Assembly: GCA_020342235.1 (NCBI GenBank)
Contig: CP073216.1
Span: forward strand, 62,001 to 126,000
Direction: 5' to 3'
From: Saccharomycopsis phalli
Lineage: Eukaryota > Ascomycota > Saccharomycetes > Ascoideales > Saccharomycopsidaceae
DNA length: 64,000 bases
Shown in pieces: positions 47,052 to 56,045 of this stretch (the stretch's first letter is position 1; each line of letters starts with the position of its first letter). Under the pieces are notes generated by a model that had not been told where the DNA came from, ran no database searches, and was given only the letters and a program-made list of their open reading frames with translations. Made by a program: the position numbers and the translations under genes.

Positions 47052-48116
47052 TTATACTTCTGCTAACGACGGCATATGATTCGCAGCCACTGGCTTGTTC
47101 ATCCGGCTGCCAAAGTGGTTATTTTTCCTTTCATTGGTCGCCCGATACAACTTGGCCCGCATCCTCGAGGCAGATAGTGGACTGACAAAGCCTGAATACT
47201 TCTGAAGCCCATCTTCGTCATATGCAGCCTTTTGCTTCTTGTAAATTTTGTATGGTGGGTCGGGATAGCTGTTGGACACTGGCTGTACCTCGGGCTTTCG
47301 GTTCGAAGAGATCGACACATCGGCCACTGATGGGATATGGTCTAGTTCATCATCATCCGAGTCCTGCTGCTCAGCCGCATATATATTTCTATCCTCGTTA
47401 TGCCGTGGCTCTTTGGTTTTTTTGCTGACTTCGTCCGAGTCCCTGTATCGAAGATCATGTGGTCTGGCCCGAGAATTGTATGCAGGACTTACCGTCTCAT
47501 GCGGATGCTCGGGCTCGTGAAATAACACATCTACTTCTTTCGGCCCGTGTGGCACGACTGGTTGAGGTGTTAAAACGTGCTCTTCATTTTTTTGAAAACC
47601 CTTCCTTCTGGCCTCTTCCTCGACCTCCATCTTTTGGCTCATGTCGTCTGGCTGTCCCAACGGATTCGGCATAACTGTATGCGTCGGCTTGGCCGGTGGT
47701 ACCGGAGAATGACTAGTCATATCTTCAACCTTTGAATTCTCAAAGACTACCTTGTGTGCTGGTGGCTCTTTTGTACTCGAAATGAGTTCCTTTAACTCGT
47801 TAATGAGCTCGCTAGTATAGCCATTGTGTGATAACAACTGTAGAGTGGTCTTGTTGGTGACAGTACCAATATCTATATCATGATACAAGCAGGTTCCCAA
47901 GAAATGGTCTCTTGCCTGAACGTACGATTGCCCTAGGCAGATGTCAGTGATACACCCAACGTAGGACAAGTGGTTCCCACACAAACAAGTAATGTTACCG
48001 TGTGAACCAAGACACCAGGTAGCAAGGGTGTTCACACAAAGTAATGAACAAGCTGGCGGGGTTGCAAAAACTGCTGTGATCAAATAACTTAGAAATAGGA
48101 GAATCAGTTTCGTCAT
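47052..48116 (-). CDS. Secreted CFEM-domain protein without GPI signal
   Basis: A 354-residue protein. Residues 1-18 are a signal peptide (MTKLILLFLSYLITAVFA). Residues 20-76 contain eight cysteines (23, 27, 35, 44, 46, 55, 60, 76) in the CFEM order, with PACSLLC, WC, TCLC, GC, IC and TC. CFEM proteins of Candida (Rbt5, Pga7, Csa2) bind and pass on haem through an Asp three residues before the C-x-C; here that place is Asn41. The remaining 275 residues are hydrophilic, rich in Pro, Glu, Asp and Lys. The C-terminus (ANHMPSLAEV) lacks a GPI tail or membrane span. The protein should thus be secreted or wall-trapped by other means. Haem binding is doubtful. Confidence 0.8.
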   Translation of the reverse strand: MTKLILLFLSYLITAVFATPPACSLLCVNTLATWCLGSHGNITCLCGNHLSYVGCITDICLGQSYVQARDHFLGTCLYHDIDIGTVTNKTTLQLLSHNGYTSELINELKELISSTKEPPAHKVVFENSKVEDMTSHSPVPPAKPTHTVMPNPLGQPDDMSQKMEVEEEARRKGFQKNEEHVLTPQPVVPHGPKEVDVLFHEPEHPHETVSPAYNSRARPHDLRYRDSDEVSKKTKEPRHNEDRNIYAAEQQDSDDDELDHIPSVADVSISSNRKPEVQPVSNSYPDPPYKIYKKQKAAYDEDGLQKYSGFVSPLSASRMRAKLYRATNERKNNHFGSRMNKPVAANHMPSLAEV

Positions 48117-48395
48117 GTAAAATAGTCAATGGTTACTGTGATTTCAATTTTACATCTTAGTATTACACAAACTGGGCCCGACGCATGATTAGGCCGTCCC
48201 GCACTGCTAGCAAAAGAACCATACAATAAGAGCACGGCAATACTTGTTCATTACACAACACCAGGTTGGATATTACTGGTGCCGGTCTGGTTGACTCTCT
48301 GGTATATTGGGGTGATTACTTTGATACATGTGTGTGCATATTGATACAGGGCGAAATCTGAGGTTTGAAAACGTGGGAGGAGTAGTCAACTAACC

Positions 48396-49118
48396 ATGAG
48401 TAACGACGAATTAGTCATATCCGATGATCCATTGCATCCAGCCAATTTGATTTGTGAATTGTGCCGTAATTTTTATAATAATGGCTGGGTTACTGGCACT
48501 GGAGGAGGTATTTCCATCCGGGAGAACAACTTGATTTACTTGGCGCCTTCTGGTGTCCAAAAGGAGCGGATGAAGCCGGAAAATATATTTGTCAAGGAGT
48601 TTGACAATCAGGAAAAATATATCCGGAAGCCTCTTGATTTGAAACCGAGTGCTTGTACGCCTTTGTTTCTCTCTTCTTATAACCTAAGACTGTCTGGTGC
48701 ATGTATCCATACCCACTCACAGGCAGCAGTGATGGTGAGCTTGTTGTACGACAAGGAGTTTCGAATCTCGAATATTGAGCAGATCAAGGCGTTGCCAAAA
48801 TTGAAGGACAATGTAAAAGTTGGGAGTTTGGGATTCCACGATGAGCTCGTGATTCCTATTATTGAAAATACTCCGTTTGAAGAAGACTTGACCGAGTCTC
48901 TACAAAAGGCCATTAAGGATTATCCGGGAACTACTGCGGTGTTGGTTAGAAGACATGGCATCTATGTTTGGGGAGAGACTGTGTGGAAGGCCAAGATATA
49001 CAATGAGGCTATTGATTATTTATTAGAGTTGGCAGTGAAGATGAAGCAATTTGGCATTCCCACCACCATTGGGATTGGACAAGAGAGGGACCATGTCGAT
49101 CCTAAGATATATAACTAG
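48396..49118 (+). CDS. MDE1: Methylthioribulose-1-phosphate dehydratase
   Basis: A 240-residue class II aldolase-fold protein. Key motifs are [42 protein letters not shown] with zinc-binding His residues, [14 protein letters not shown], the catalytic-site region [19 protein letters not shown], and [17 protein letters not shown] with a further zinc His. These match S. cerevisiae Mde1 and human APIP. The enzyme dehydrates 5-methylthioribulose-1-phosphate in cytosolic methionine salvage, giving the substrate of UTR4 (40216-40977). A CTG codon at residue 99 lies where S. cerevisiae has Asn and human Gly, so leucine is unlikely. It is divergent from the CFEM gene over a 279-bp gap. Confidence 0.95.
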   Translation: MSNDELVISDDPLHPANLICELCRNFYNNGWVTGTGGGISIRENNLIYLAPSGVQKERMKPENIFVKEFDNQEKYIRKPLDLKPSACTPLFLSSYNLRLSGACIHTHSQAAVMVSLLYDKEFRISNIEQIKALPKLKDNVKVGSLGFHDELVIPIIENTPFEEDLTESLQKAIKDYPGTTAVLVRRHGIYVWGETVWKAKIYNEAIDYLLELAVKMKQFGIPTTIGIGQERDHVDPKIYN

Positions 49119-49826
49119 GTTTTTAGTACATTTGACCATAGGAAATCAATCAATATATTACACAACACTATTAACAGCATGTCTTTACCACCTTATCTTC
49201 GCATCTTATAATATTGGCTATTTAATAGCTCACCTTATCTTCGCATATTATATTATTGGCTATTTAATAGCTCACCTTATTTTCGCATCTTATAATATTG
49301 GCCGTCAATGGCACATCTTATCTTCACTGCACCTTATCTTATTCGGACCTTCAAAGGCACGCCTTATTTTCATTTCAACCTATCTTATTTGGACGTTCAA
49401 AGACCCACCTCTATCTTCATTTTACTTTATCTTATCTGGTCGTTCAAAGACCCACTTTTGTCTTTATTTCACCTCTGTTTTCATTGTATCTCAGTCTTCT
49501 TTCATCACTATCTTCTTTCATCACTATCTTCTTTCACTATCTTCTTTCACTATCTTCTTTCACTATCTTCTTTCATCACTATCTTCTTTCATCACTATCT
49601 TCTTTCATCACTATCTTCTTTCATCACTATCTTCTTTCACTATCTTCTTTCATCACTATCTTCTTTCACTATCTTCTTTCATCACTATCTTCTTTCATCA
49701 CTATCTTCTTTCATCACTATCTTCTTTCATCACTATCTTCTTTCATCACTATCTTCTTTCATCACTATCTTCTTTCATCACTATCTTCATTTCACCCCAT
49801 TATTACTCTCAAAGACCCACCTTACC
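49119..49826. repeat. Cluster of three minisatellites between MDE1 and LSM8
   Basis: Three tandem arrays follow each other. At 49190-49305 there are three copies of a 47-bp unit ending GGCTATTTAATAGCTCACC. At about 49315-49470 there are three to four copies of a 53-bp unit containing ATCTTATTTGGACGTTCAAAGACCCACC. At about 49495-49795 there are some 20 units of TATCTTCTTTCATCAC with a shorter TATCTTCTTTCAC variant. Long plus-strand frames of Ser, Phe, Leu and His come only from these repeats. Confidence 0.93.
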
Positions 49827-50160
49827 TCATATCTTATTTTTCGTCGTCTTCAAAGGCTCACCCTTTATCTAACAGTCAGTAATGCTCCTCATCAACAAAA
49901 ATACTTACCCCCGTCCAATCAATCTCATACTCATTGACTCCACAACACACCACACAGTCTCCACGAACAAAGTACAACCCCAAATCAATAATCTGGGTCT
50001 CGTCTTCCTCATCATTAATATCGCCCACAATAATCTCCTTGGTGTTGCTCAATACAATGTTGGTGCTATTATCATAGGAAAACAATACCCCTTCAAAAAA
50101 CCTTCCATCCGTGGTAATCACACTCACGCTCTTGTCTTTAAAGGAAGAGAGAAATGACAT
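49827..50160 (-). CDS. LSM8: Lsm8, U6 snRNA-associated Sm-like protein, spliced
   Basis: Exon 1 is 49909-50160 (84 codons) and exon 2 is 49827-49868 (13 codons and stop), with a 40-nt intron (GTAAGT, TACTGAC, AG on the minus strand). The product is 97 residues. The Sm1 motif is SVSVITTDGRFFEGVLFSYDNSTNIVLSN, and Sm2 is LGLYFVRGDCVVCCGVNEYE. The spliced end reads IDWTGIKGEPLKTTKNKI, matching human Lsm8 (IRAEPLNS) and the TKNKI of the S. cerevisiae protein. Without splicing the frame would run into SIFVDEEHY and lose that end. Lsm8 defines the nuclear Lsm2-8 ring that binds the U6 3' end. The gene is divergent from the DUF89 gene across 125 bp. Confidence 0.93.
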
Positions 50161-50285
50161 GTTGGCATGCTTACCCACCAGCCCAGCGGATTTTATTTTT
50201 TCCAACCATCGTGCCCCGGGACTCCTGCAGCCCGTGACGCAGTAATTAGTCAATAATAGCTCCCCCGGTTTTTTCTCCCTTGGAT

Positions 50286-51620
50286 ATGACTTTGCCTGAT
50301 TACTACTATAACGACGACAAGGACTCGTTTGCGTTCTCAACCTGTAGAGTGCGTTGGCCCAAGATTCTCGCTGATTGTATCGCTGATATACTGGCGTTGG
50401 ACCACGCACAGCCAGTTGTCTCTGGGCTACAATTGCTTCTGGACGAGCTCAAGAATAACGAGCCGTTGAAGAAGTTCTCTGCGGAAAGCGTCGCTGCCAT
50501 CCCGGGATTGGACTCGTTTAACGATACTTTTGACAAGTTTCTTGCTTCTGCTCGATTTCCCCACGGCATGACCTGGCTCAATGCGCCATGGCTCTTTACT
50601 GAATGCTACCTTTATAGAAGAATTGACGCGATTGTCAAGCTGGATCCGAAGCTTGCCACCTACGATGTCTTCAATAAGTTGAAGCAAAAAACTTTCCAGT
50701 CCTCTGCCAATGCAGTGTACGACTTGGCCGCTAGATACAAGAGCTTGTATGAGCAGACTCTTTTACATGGAAAGCCTTCCGGATCAAGTCTCAAGGAATT
50801 GTTCAAGGAGTTTATTGACATTTGCTTATGGGGCAACAAAATCGACTTGTCGTTGTTGGCCAACAAATCATTGGAGGATGTGGCCTCTGGCCAGAATGCC
50901 AATGCCAGAAAAGAGGCAGAGAAGAACATTATCCTGAACGACACCGACGCAGTCTGGCTGCACTTATCCGGGGTTTCCCAGCCTCGAGTGGATTTCGTCT
51001 TGGACAACTCGGGCTTTGAAACCTACACCGACTTGGTGTTTAGCTTGTTCCTTTTGGACTCCAACATCACAGAGCAGATTGTGATCCACTGCAAGACACG
51101 GCCTTGGATGGTGAGCGATACGTTGATTAAAGATGTAGACATCTTGCTACAAGACTTGGTGGACCGCGAATTTTTCACCGACAAATCCACTGAGTTGAAG
51201 TTTGTCCACGATAGATTGAAGACGTACCTTTCCAATGGCAAGATCACCCTCGTCGAGGCGGAATTCTGGACCATTGACTTGGATTATTGGCACATTACTC
51301 CTGAGGACAAGCACGGAGCCAAGATCTACCATGAGTTGGCGAAATCAGACTTGGTAATTATCAAGGGTGACTTGAACTACAGAAAACTCACTGGTGACCG
51401 CAAGTGGGAAAAGACCACTCCTTTCGTGGATGCCATCGGCCCATTATCCCGCGGTGGCTTGAAGATTGTCAGTTTAAGAACGTGCAAAGCAGATGTGTGT
51501 GTTGGGCTTGCTGACGGGAAGAATGAGCAGTTGATCAAACAATGGCACGAGACTACTGGAGAACCAGGTGAAATGTGGTCGAGCAGTGGAAACTGGGCAG
51601 TAATTTCCTTTTCGAAATAG
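50286..51620 (+). CDS. DUF89 metal-dependent damage-control phosphatase (YMR027W/ARMT1-like)
   Basis: The ATG at 50286 gives 444 residues; the frame begins two codons earlier with TTG. The N-terminal helical domain has RVRWPKILADCI. The catalytic part has LVFSLFLLDSN (VDNSGFETYTDL just before is the DN motif that binds metal), KSDLVIIKGDLNYRKLTGDRKW and LRTCKADVCVGL. These match S. cerevisiae YMR027W and human ARMT1. DUF89 enzymes of this group remove phosphate from fructose-1-phosphate and related damaged sugar phosphates; a protein carboxyl methyltransferase role claimed for ARMT1 is disputed. All metal-binding motifs look intact. It is cytosolic by appearance, with no targeting signal. Confidence 0.92.
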   Translation: MTLPDYYYNDDKDSFAFSTCRVRWPKILADCIADILALDHAQPVVSGLQLLLDELKNNEPLKKFSAESVAAIPGLDSFNDTFDKFLASARFPHGMTWLNAPWLFTECYLYRRIDAIVKLDPKLATYDVFNKLKQKTFQSSANAVYDLAARYKSLYEQTLLHGKPSGSSLKELFKEFIDICLWGNKIDLSLLANKSLEDVASGQNANARKEAEKNIILNDTDAVWLHLSGVSQPRVDFVLDNSGFETYTDLVFSLFLLDSNITEQIVIHCKTRPWMVSDTLIKDVDILLQDLVDREFFTDKSTELKFVHDRLKTYLSNGKITLVEAEFWTIDLDYWHITPEDKHGAKIYHELAKSDLVIIKGDLNYRKLTGDRKWEKTTPFVDAIGPLSRGGLKIVSLRTCKADVCVGLADGKNEQLIKQWHETTGEPGEMWSSSGNWAVISFSK

Positions 51621-51759
51621 TAAATAGAAAAAAAAATGTATGTTTCGCTGCTTACCAGCATGTCTCTCCCAAGCCACCATCCACTGTCGCATCAGTGTTG
51701 CCACCAGTGCACACAACCTGTGATGAAATGAAATGCAGTGAGACGTTGATTACTTGGAC

Positions 51760-52869
51760 ATGTCCAACGAGCCAGAGACGTTGAATTCGCAGTTCAAAAA
51801 GGCACAGACCTTAATAGGACGTTTAAACCTGCTGGGAGAGCGACAGGACTCCAAGAGTTTCCAAGAGAAGCTAGTGGCAGCTATAGGGTTGCTTATACGC
51901 ATCAAGCAACAAGTTAAACATGCTGGGCTATTTTCAGACAATGAGGCAGAGGACGACTTGAACACCAAGGACATCAAATTTCTCGGGGTGGACTTTTATT
52001 TGGGGGAGCTAATTGGCAAGAAGGTTGATTTCGTGGGTGAGCAGGTTGATTTTTCGAGCAAGTTGAGAAACTTGACCAAGGCCAAGGAAGCATTGGTGGA
52101 CTATCTCATTAGTCTCAAGGAGTATGGATTGTTGAACAGCAGCCAGGCCAAGAAGGTCGACTCATTCAAAGAGCAGTACGAGCCTCAGTTGGAGGAGCTT
52201 CGGCCAAACGACCCGGCAACCAGGCGAGAAGAAAAGATCAGCAATTTCAAGCTAGAAAAAGCACTCAATGCAAGACTAGAGTACTTTGAAAAAACGTATC
52301 CCCAATATTTCCAAGACGACGATCTTGAGAGCAGCGGCATGGATGAGGAGTCGCTCAGAGAAATATATATTAGTAAGCTTAAGTTGTTGTCCTTGAAGGC
52401 GTTCACCCAGTTGGAGATGTTGGACATGGAAATGCAGGTGGTGAAAAACCGGCCGCAGATTGAGGAGGTCCGCGAGCCCGTAGAGCCGCGTAAAAAGCCA
52501 AGTGCAGAAAATGATTATGGGTATACAGACAAATTGGAGTCTGTAACGGGAAAGAAGGGTCTTCTAAGTAGCGAGGGCAAAGTGCTCCAGCCGTTTACCT
52601 TGGTCAGCTCCCGAGACGAGTTAAAAAGCAAGGTATTTGGCTACGGGCAGTACCTTCCCACCATGTCGGTAGAGGAATACATTGACGAGGAAATCAAGCG
52701 TGGAGGGATCAAAACGGAGACCGTGACCGGTGAGGAACAAGAAAAGGAGGATGTCAACTCCAGCGAGGAGGAGGACTACGACACAGTTAAGATTTATGAC
52801 AAGCGGAAATGGGATACATTCAAGGATGATCACCGCCGCGGAGAGGGTAATATGAAAAATAAAGGTTAG
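51760..52869 (+). CDS. TAP42: Tap42, type 2A phosphatase-associated TOR effector (alpha4)
   Basis: The ATG at 51760 gives 369 residues; the frame starts two codons earlier with TTG. The N-terminal helical, TPR-like domain contains DIKFLGVDFYLGELIGKKV, NLTKAKEALVDYLISLKEYGLL and TRREEKISNFKLEKAL. The arginine and lysine residues there contact PP2A catalytic subunits in relatives. The C-terminal half has VFGYGQYLPTMSVEEYIDEEIKRGGI and ends KWDTFKDDHRRGEGNMKNKG, a tail conserved across the family. Tap42 binds Pph21, Pph22 and Sit4 under TORC1 control and stabilises them. Length agrees with S. cerevisiae (366). Confidence 0.96.
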   Translation: MSNEPETLNSQFKKAQTLIGRLNLLGERQDSKSFQEKLVAAIGLLIRIKQQVKHAGLFSDNEAEDDLNTKDIKFLGVDFYLGELIGKKVDFVGEQVDFSSKLRNLTKAKEALVDYLISLKEYGLLNSSQAKKVDSFKEQYEPQLEELRPNDPATRREEKISNFKLEKALNARLEYFEKTYPQYFQDDDLESSGMDEESLREIYISKLKLLSLKAFTQLEMLDMEMQVVKNRPQIEEVREPVEPRKKPSAENDYGYTDKLESVTGKKGLLSSEGKVLQPFTLVSSRDELKSKVFGYGQYLPTMSVEEYIDEEIKRGGIKTETVTGEEQEKEDVNSSEEEDYDTVKIYDKRKWDTFKDDHRRGEGNMKNKG

Positions 52870-53241
52870 TGTTGCCAAGACAAAGTACTATGTGTACTAT
52901 TTTTATTTTCAGGGAATTGCTGCTGTGTTGCCAAGACCATTGCCGTGTGGTGGTTAAATACTGTTGAAATGAGCTGCCTCGCCAATGTAGAATACCCACA
53001 CTCAATACAAGTGTCATACATAGCAAGTAGCAACTCTGCAAGGTTCGAGTTTATCCTAGCAGTGGGAGATGCCCGAGAATTCTGCCCTGAAAACATGTGT
53101 GCACATGCCGATGCAAGACAACGTCTAAGTTTGCCTAAATGCGCAAACAGGGCTTTGTGAGTTTAATACTTAAATATTAAGCTCTCCGCCTTGGTGGTCT
53201 TGTCAAGTGGCATATCTAAAATTTTTAATGGGCAAATAGGG
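52870..53241. other. Intergenic region
   Basis: 372 bp between TAP42 and the TM9 gene on the same strand. A B-box-like GGTTCGAG occurs at 53042 but without an A box at a usable distance. No gene seen. Confidence 0.5.
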
Positions 53242-55131
53242 ATGATATTTATAAACTTTTCTTATTTAATACTCCTACACATCCACGCTGTTCTAGGAAT
53301 CAAATATTACAACCAGAATGATCGACTTGCTGTAACGGTTACTAATATTTCCCCTGGGGGTAATCCGGAGAAGGGCAAGTTTCGGTTGTACCCAGTCAAC
53401 TACCATGACGAGACAATAAATTTCTGCTATAACGATAGATATAGTGCCGACACCCCTGGTAATATTAAGAAGTATCACGATTACTTAACCCTGAAGTTGT
53501 TTCGGTTCGACCGAGTATTCAGTGATGACAGGTTGTTTGGCCCGGTTACAATAGACGCCGAGATTGGCAAGAATGTTAAGTGCGAACAGCTCTGCTGGAG
53601 AAATTACGACACAGTGAACGCTTCTAAAATTAACTTTTTGATTGAAAACGACTACAGATTGAATTTCCAATTTGATGATTTGCCTATTGGCAAAGAGTTT
53701 TATGACGTCAATACCAAGAAATTTTACACTTCCAGCAACGTCCCTATTGGATATAAAGACATTAACCATGTGTTGCATATCTATAATCACTGGCTGTTTA
53801 TTGTACACTATGAGCGTATAGGAATGCAATATGGCATAGTGAAGGTGATCATGCAACAGCGATCTGCTAGAAGGTTTAAGGAATTCGAGAACCAGTGTCA
53901 GATATACCCACCACAAACTCTTAGGGAGAAGCCAGATGTCAATAACAAAGTCATTTTCACTTACGACTTGCTCTGGAAAGAAGTTCACCCAGACTCAATT
54001 ACCGACTACGATGCTGACCACAGGTATGAGCAATACCATCATTATTTGATTAACCCGAAATTTGACTATGCGCATTATCTGTTGATTACCTTTATAATTG
54101 CATTTATAGCGGTTCATTTCAAGCACAGAATGTCTACAATAGATATAGCAAAGCCAAAGCTAGACATCAATTTCTTTGATGACTGGCTGTCTTTGAGGAA
54201 TGACATTGGCCGACAACCAACACATGTCATGATATTTTCCAACCTTGTCGGACTTGGTGCCCAAATTTCGGTTGTCTCCATTGTTACTCTCCTATTATTG
54301 ATCTTCAACTTCATCAATAGTGTGATGCCCAATGAAATCAAAAGAGCATTTCTCACCCTAACGATTGGAACTAGCTTTATACACTCTGCAGTTTCTACCT
54401 CGGTATTTACCTACTTTGTGCCAAAGACGGAAGCAAAAACTAGAAAATTAGTGTCTATGAATTGTGTGTTTACAGTCTCCATTTTATACACCGTCAATCT
54501 TTTTTTGAACGCTGCTTATAGATCAGTCGATTCTCCAAAGTATATTCCACTAAAGACTGTTGCCAAGTTGTTTTTCGTGAGATATTTACTTGTCTATGTT
54601 CCATTATCTCTTATTGGGTCGTTTTACGTCTTGAAATACAACAATCACCTTAACTCTGTCAAAGTCAGTATCATTGAAAAGAAGATTCCTGAACAACCCT
54701 TTATTAGCAAAACGATAATATGCCACCTTTTGGTTGCAACTTTTCCATTTGCCGCATTGTCAAATAAGTTTGTTTACTTGTGGAGCTCAATATTGTTTAA
54801 CAATTTTTACTTTGGGTTTACAAGCTATTTGGCCTCGGTAGTGCTGGCTGTAATCGTTCTACTTCTTGTTAACATTATTGTGGTGTTCAATTCTCTTTCT
54901 TTGGGAAACTGGAAGTGGCAGTGGTTATCATTCTTGAATGGCTTTTATGTTGGTGTTTATTCATTTTTGTTTGGTTACAAGTTTGTTAATTGGGTAGCAT
55001 TTGGTGATGTTGAGTCATTGGTGATTTTTAGTTGCCAGAATCTTATGATTAGCATCTTAATAGGCACAAGCTTTGGGTCGCTTAGTTTCCTTACCACTTG
55101 GAAATTTATCACCAACTTGTATGAAATCTAA
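53242..55131 (+). CDS. TMN3: Divergent transmembrane 9 superfamily (EMP70/TMN) protein
   Basis: The first ATG at 53242 gives 629 residues; upstream frame codons start with TTG. It has a signal peptide (MIFINFSYLILLHIHAVLG), a luminal domain of about 260 residues and nine hydrophobic segments. Family motifs are RLAVTVTNISP-type opening, DLPIGKEFYD, VPIGYKD, HLYNHW-like HIYNHWLF, and after TM1 DDWLSLRNDIGRQPTHVMIFSNLVGLGAQISVV, where typical members read WRLVHGDVFRPP and then GSGVQ. The conserved C-terminal Golgi-retention end (usually K-x-D) is replaced by NLYEI. TM9 proteins act in Golgi sorting, adhesion and copper homeostasis. This is a fast-evolving member, like S. cerevisiae Tmn3 rather than Emp70. 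The paralogue label is tentative. Confidence 0.78.
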   Translation: MIFINFSYLILLHIHAVLGIKYYNQNDRLAVTVTNISPGGNPEKGKFRLYPVNYHDETINFCYNDRYSADTPGNIKKYHDYLTLKLFRFDRVFSDDRLFGPVTIDAEIGKNVKCEQLCWRNYDTVNASKINFLIENDYRLNFQFDDLPIGKEFYDVNTKKFYTSSNVPIGYKDINHVLHIYNHWLFIVHYERIGMQYGIVKVIMQQRSARRFKEFENQCQIYPPQTLREKPDVNNKVIFTYDLLWKEVHPDSITDYDADHRYEQYHHYLINPKFDYAHYLLITFIIAFIAVHFKHRMSTIDIAKPKLDINFFDDWLSLRNDIGRQPTHVMIFSNLVGLGAQISVVSIVTLLLLIFNFINSVMPNEIKRAFLTLTIGTSFIHSAVSTSVFTYFVPKTEAKTRKLVSMNCVFTVSILYTVNLFLNAAYRSVDSPKYIPLKTVAKLFFVRYLLVYVPLSLIGSFYVLKYNNHLNSVKVSIIEKKIPEQPFISKTIICHLLVATFPFAALSNKFVYLWSSILFNNFYFGFTSYLASVVLAVIVLLLVNIIVVFNSLSLGNWKWQWLSFLNGFYVGVYSFLFGYKFVNWVAFGDVESLVIFSCQNLMISILIGTSFGSLSFLTTWKFITNLYEI

Positions 55132-56045
55132 TTAATTGCACTCGAAGCGTTCACCGGAAATAACAGTAGTTCTGTGGTAAGACACGGTAGGTAACTCCAT
55201 ACCGTACTAATGAAATCATAGTTTATGGGGCAATTAATGGTGGATATTACAGTGCAGTAATGGGGCAATATTATACCTATAAAGAATATTACTGTCACTC
55301 CATCCAGACCAAAAAGGGTTTGGATCCCCTTAAAAGAGAAATAAACTCTGGCTAAATAACATTGTGTCCCATTACTTTTGTCTACTCATCAGGTCATTCG
55401 ACCAAAAGAAATAAGTCAAAAAAAAAAAGATAAAAACAGAAAAACGAATAAAAGGAAAGCGAATAAAATAGATATATGTAGCTTCTTCTATTTACGCTAT
55501 CTATAATGGATAAACTTACTGGTATCAATCAACCTCAACCATCGTATATGTACGGATGAGGAAATATTAGACAATTGGCATTGCCAAAGCCAAACCTAAT
55601 AATTAGTCCCTAATTTTAAAAGTATCTACAAGGCAAAAATAAAAGTGATAACCAGGAATTCATCAATGATTATAAGATTAGTGCGCCTGGTTCTTGGTAA
55701 ATTTTTGGGTCAAACAGAATTTTACACTGGATGGCTAATAATTAAAGAAGCTATTAAAACGGAGTGTCAAGAGATAACAGTTAATAAGACTGCCAAATAG
55801 CTTTACCGGGTATGCAGCCTCTATTACAAGAATCACGACCTTACAATAAGAATGCCGCTTTTAGCTTAACCCCAGATTGAAGTATGTGTTCAGTCTTGTG
55901 CCTTGGCAGGCGACATTCAGGAGTGAAGCCCAAGCCATCACAGAGCAGCGGGTAACACTGGTTACGCAACACCGCTCCCAGTAGTCACTGGGCTTGCTAC
56001 AGACGTAAAGTAGGAACCACATTTGAGTGGAGTCGTAGCTATTTT
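55132..56045. other. Intergenic region upstream of IMP2
   Basis: About 910 bp. It is AT-rich with a poly-A run at about 55419-55428 and purine-rich flank. Its last 150 bp are more GC-rich. I see no supported ORF, tRNA or repeat array, although 55890-56030 contains several short self-complementary stretches. Confidence 0.45.

Noticed and set aside
49051-49937. Three long overlapping plus-strand frames of Ser, Phe, Leu and His
   Set aside because: They come from minisatellites whose units lack stops in several frames, and they overlap MDE1 and LSM8.
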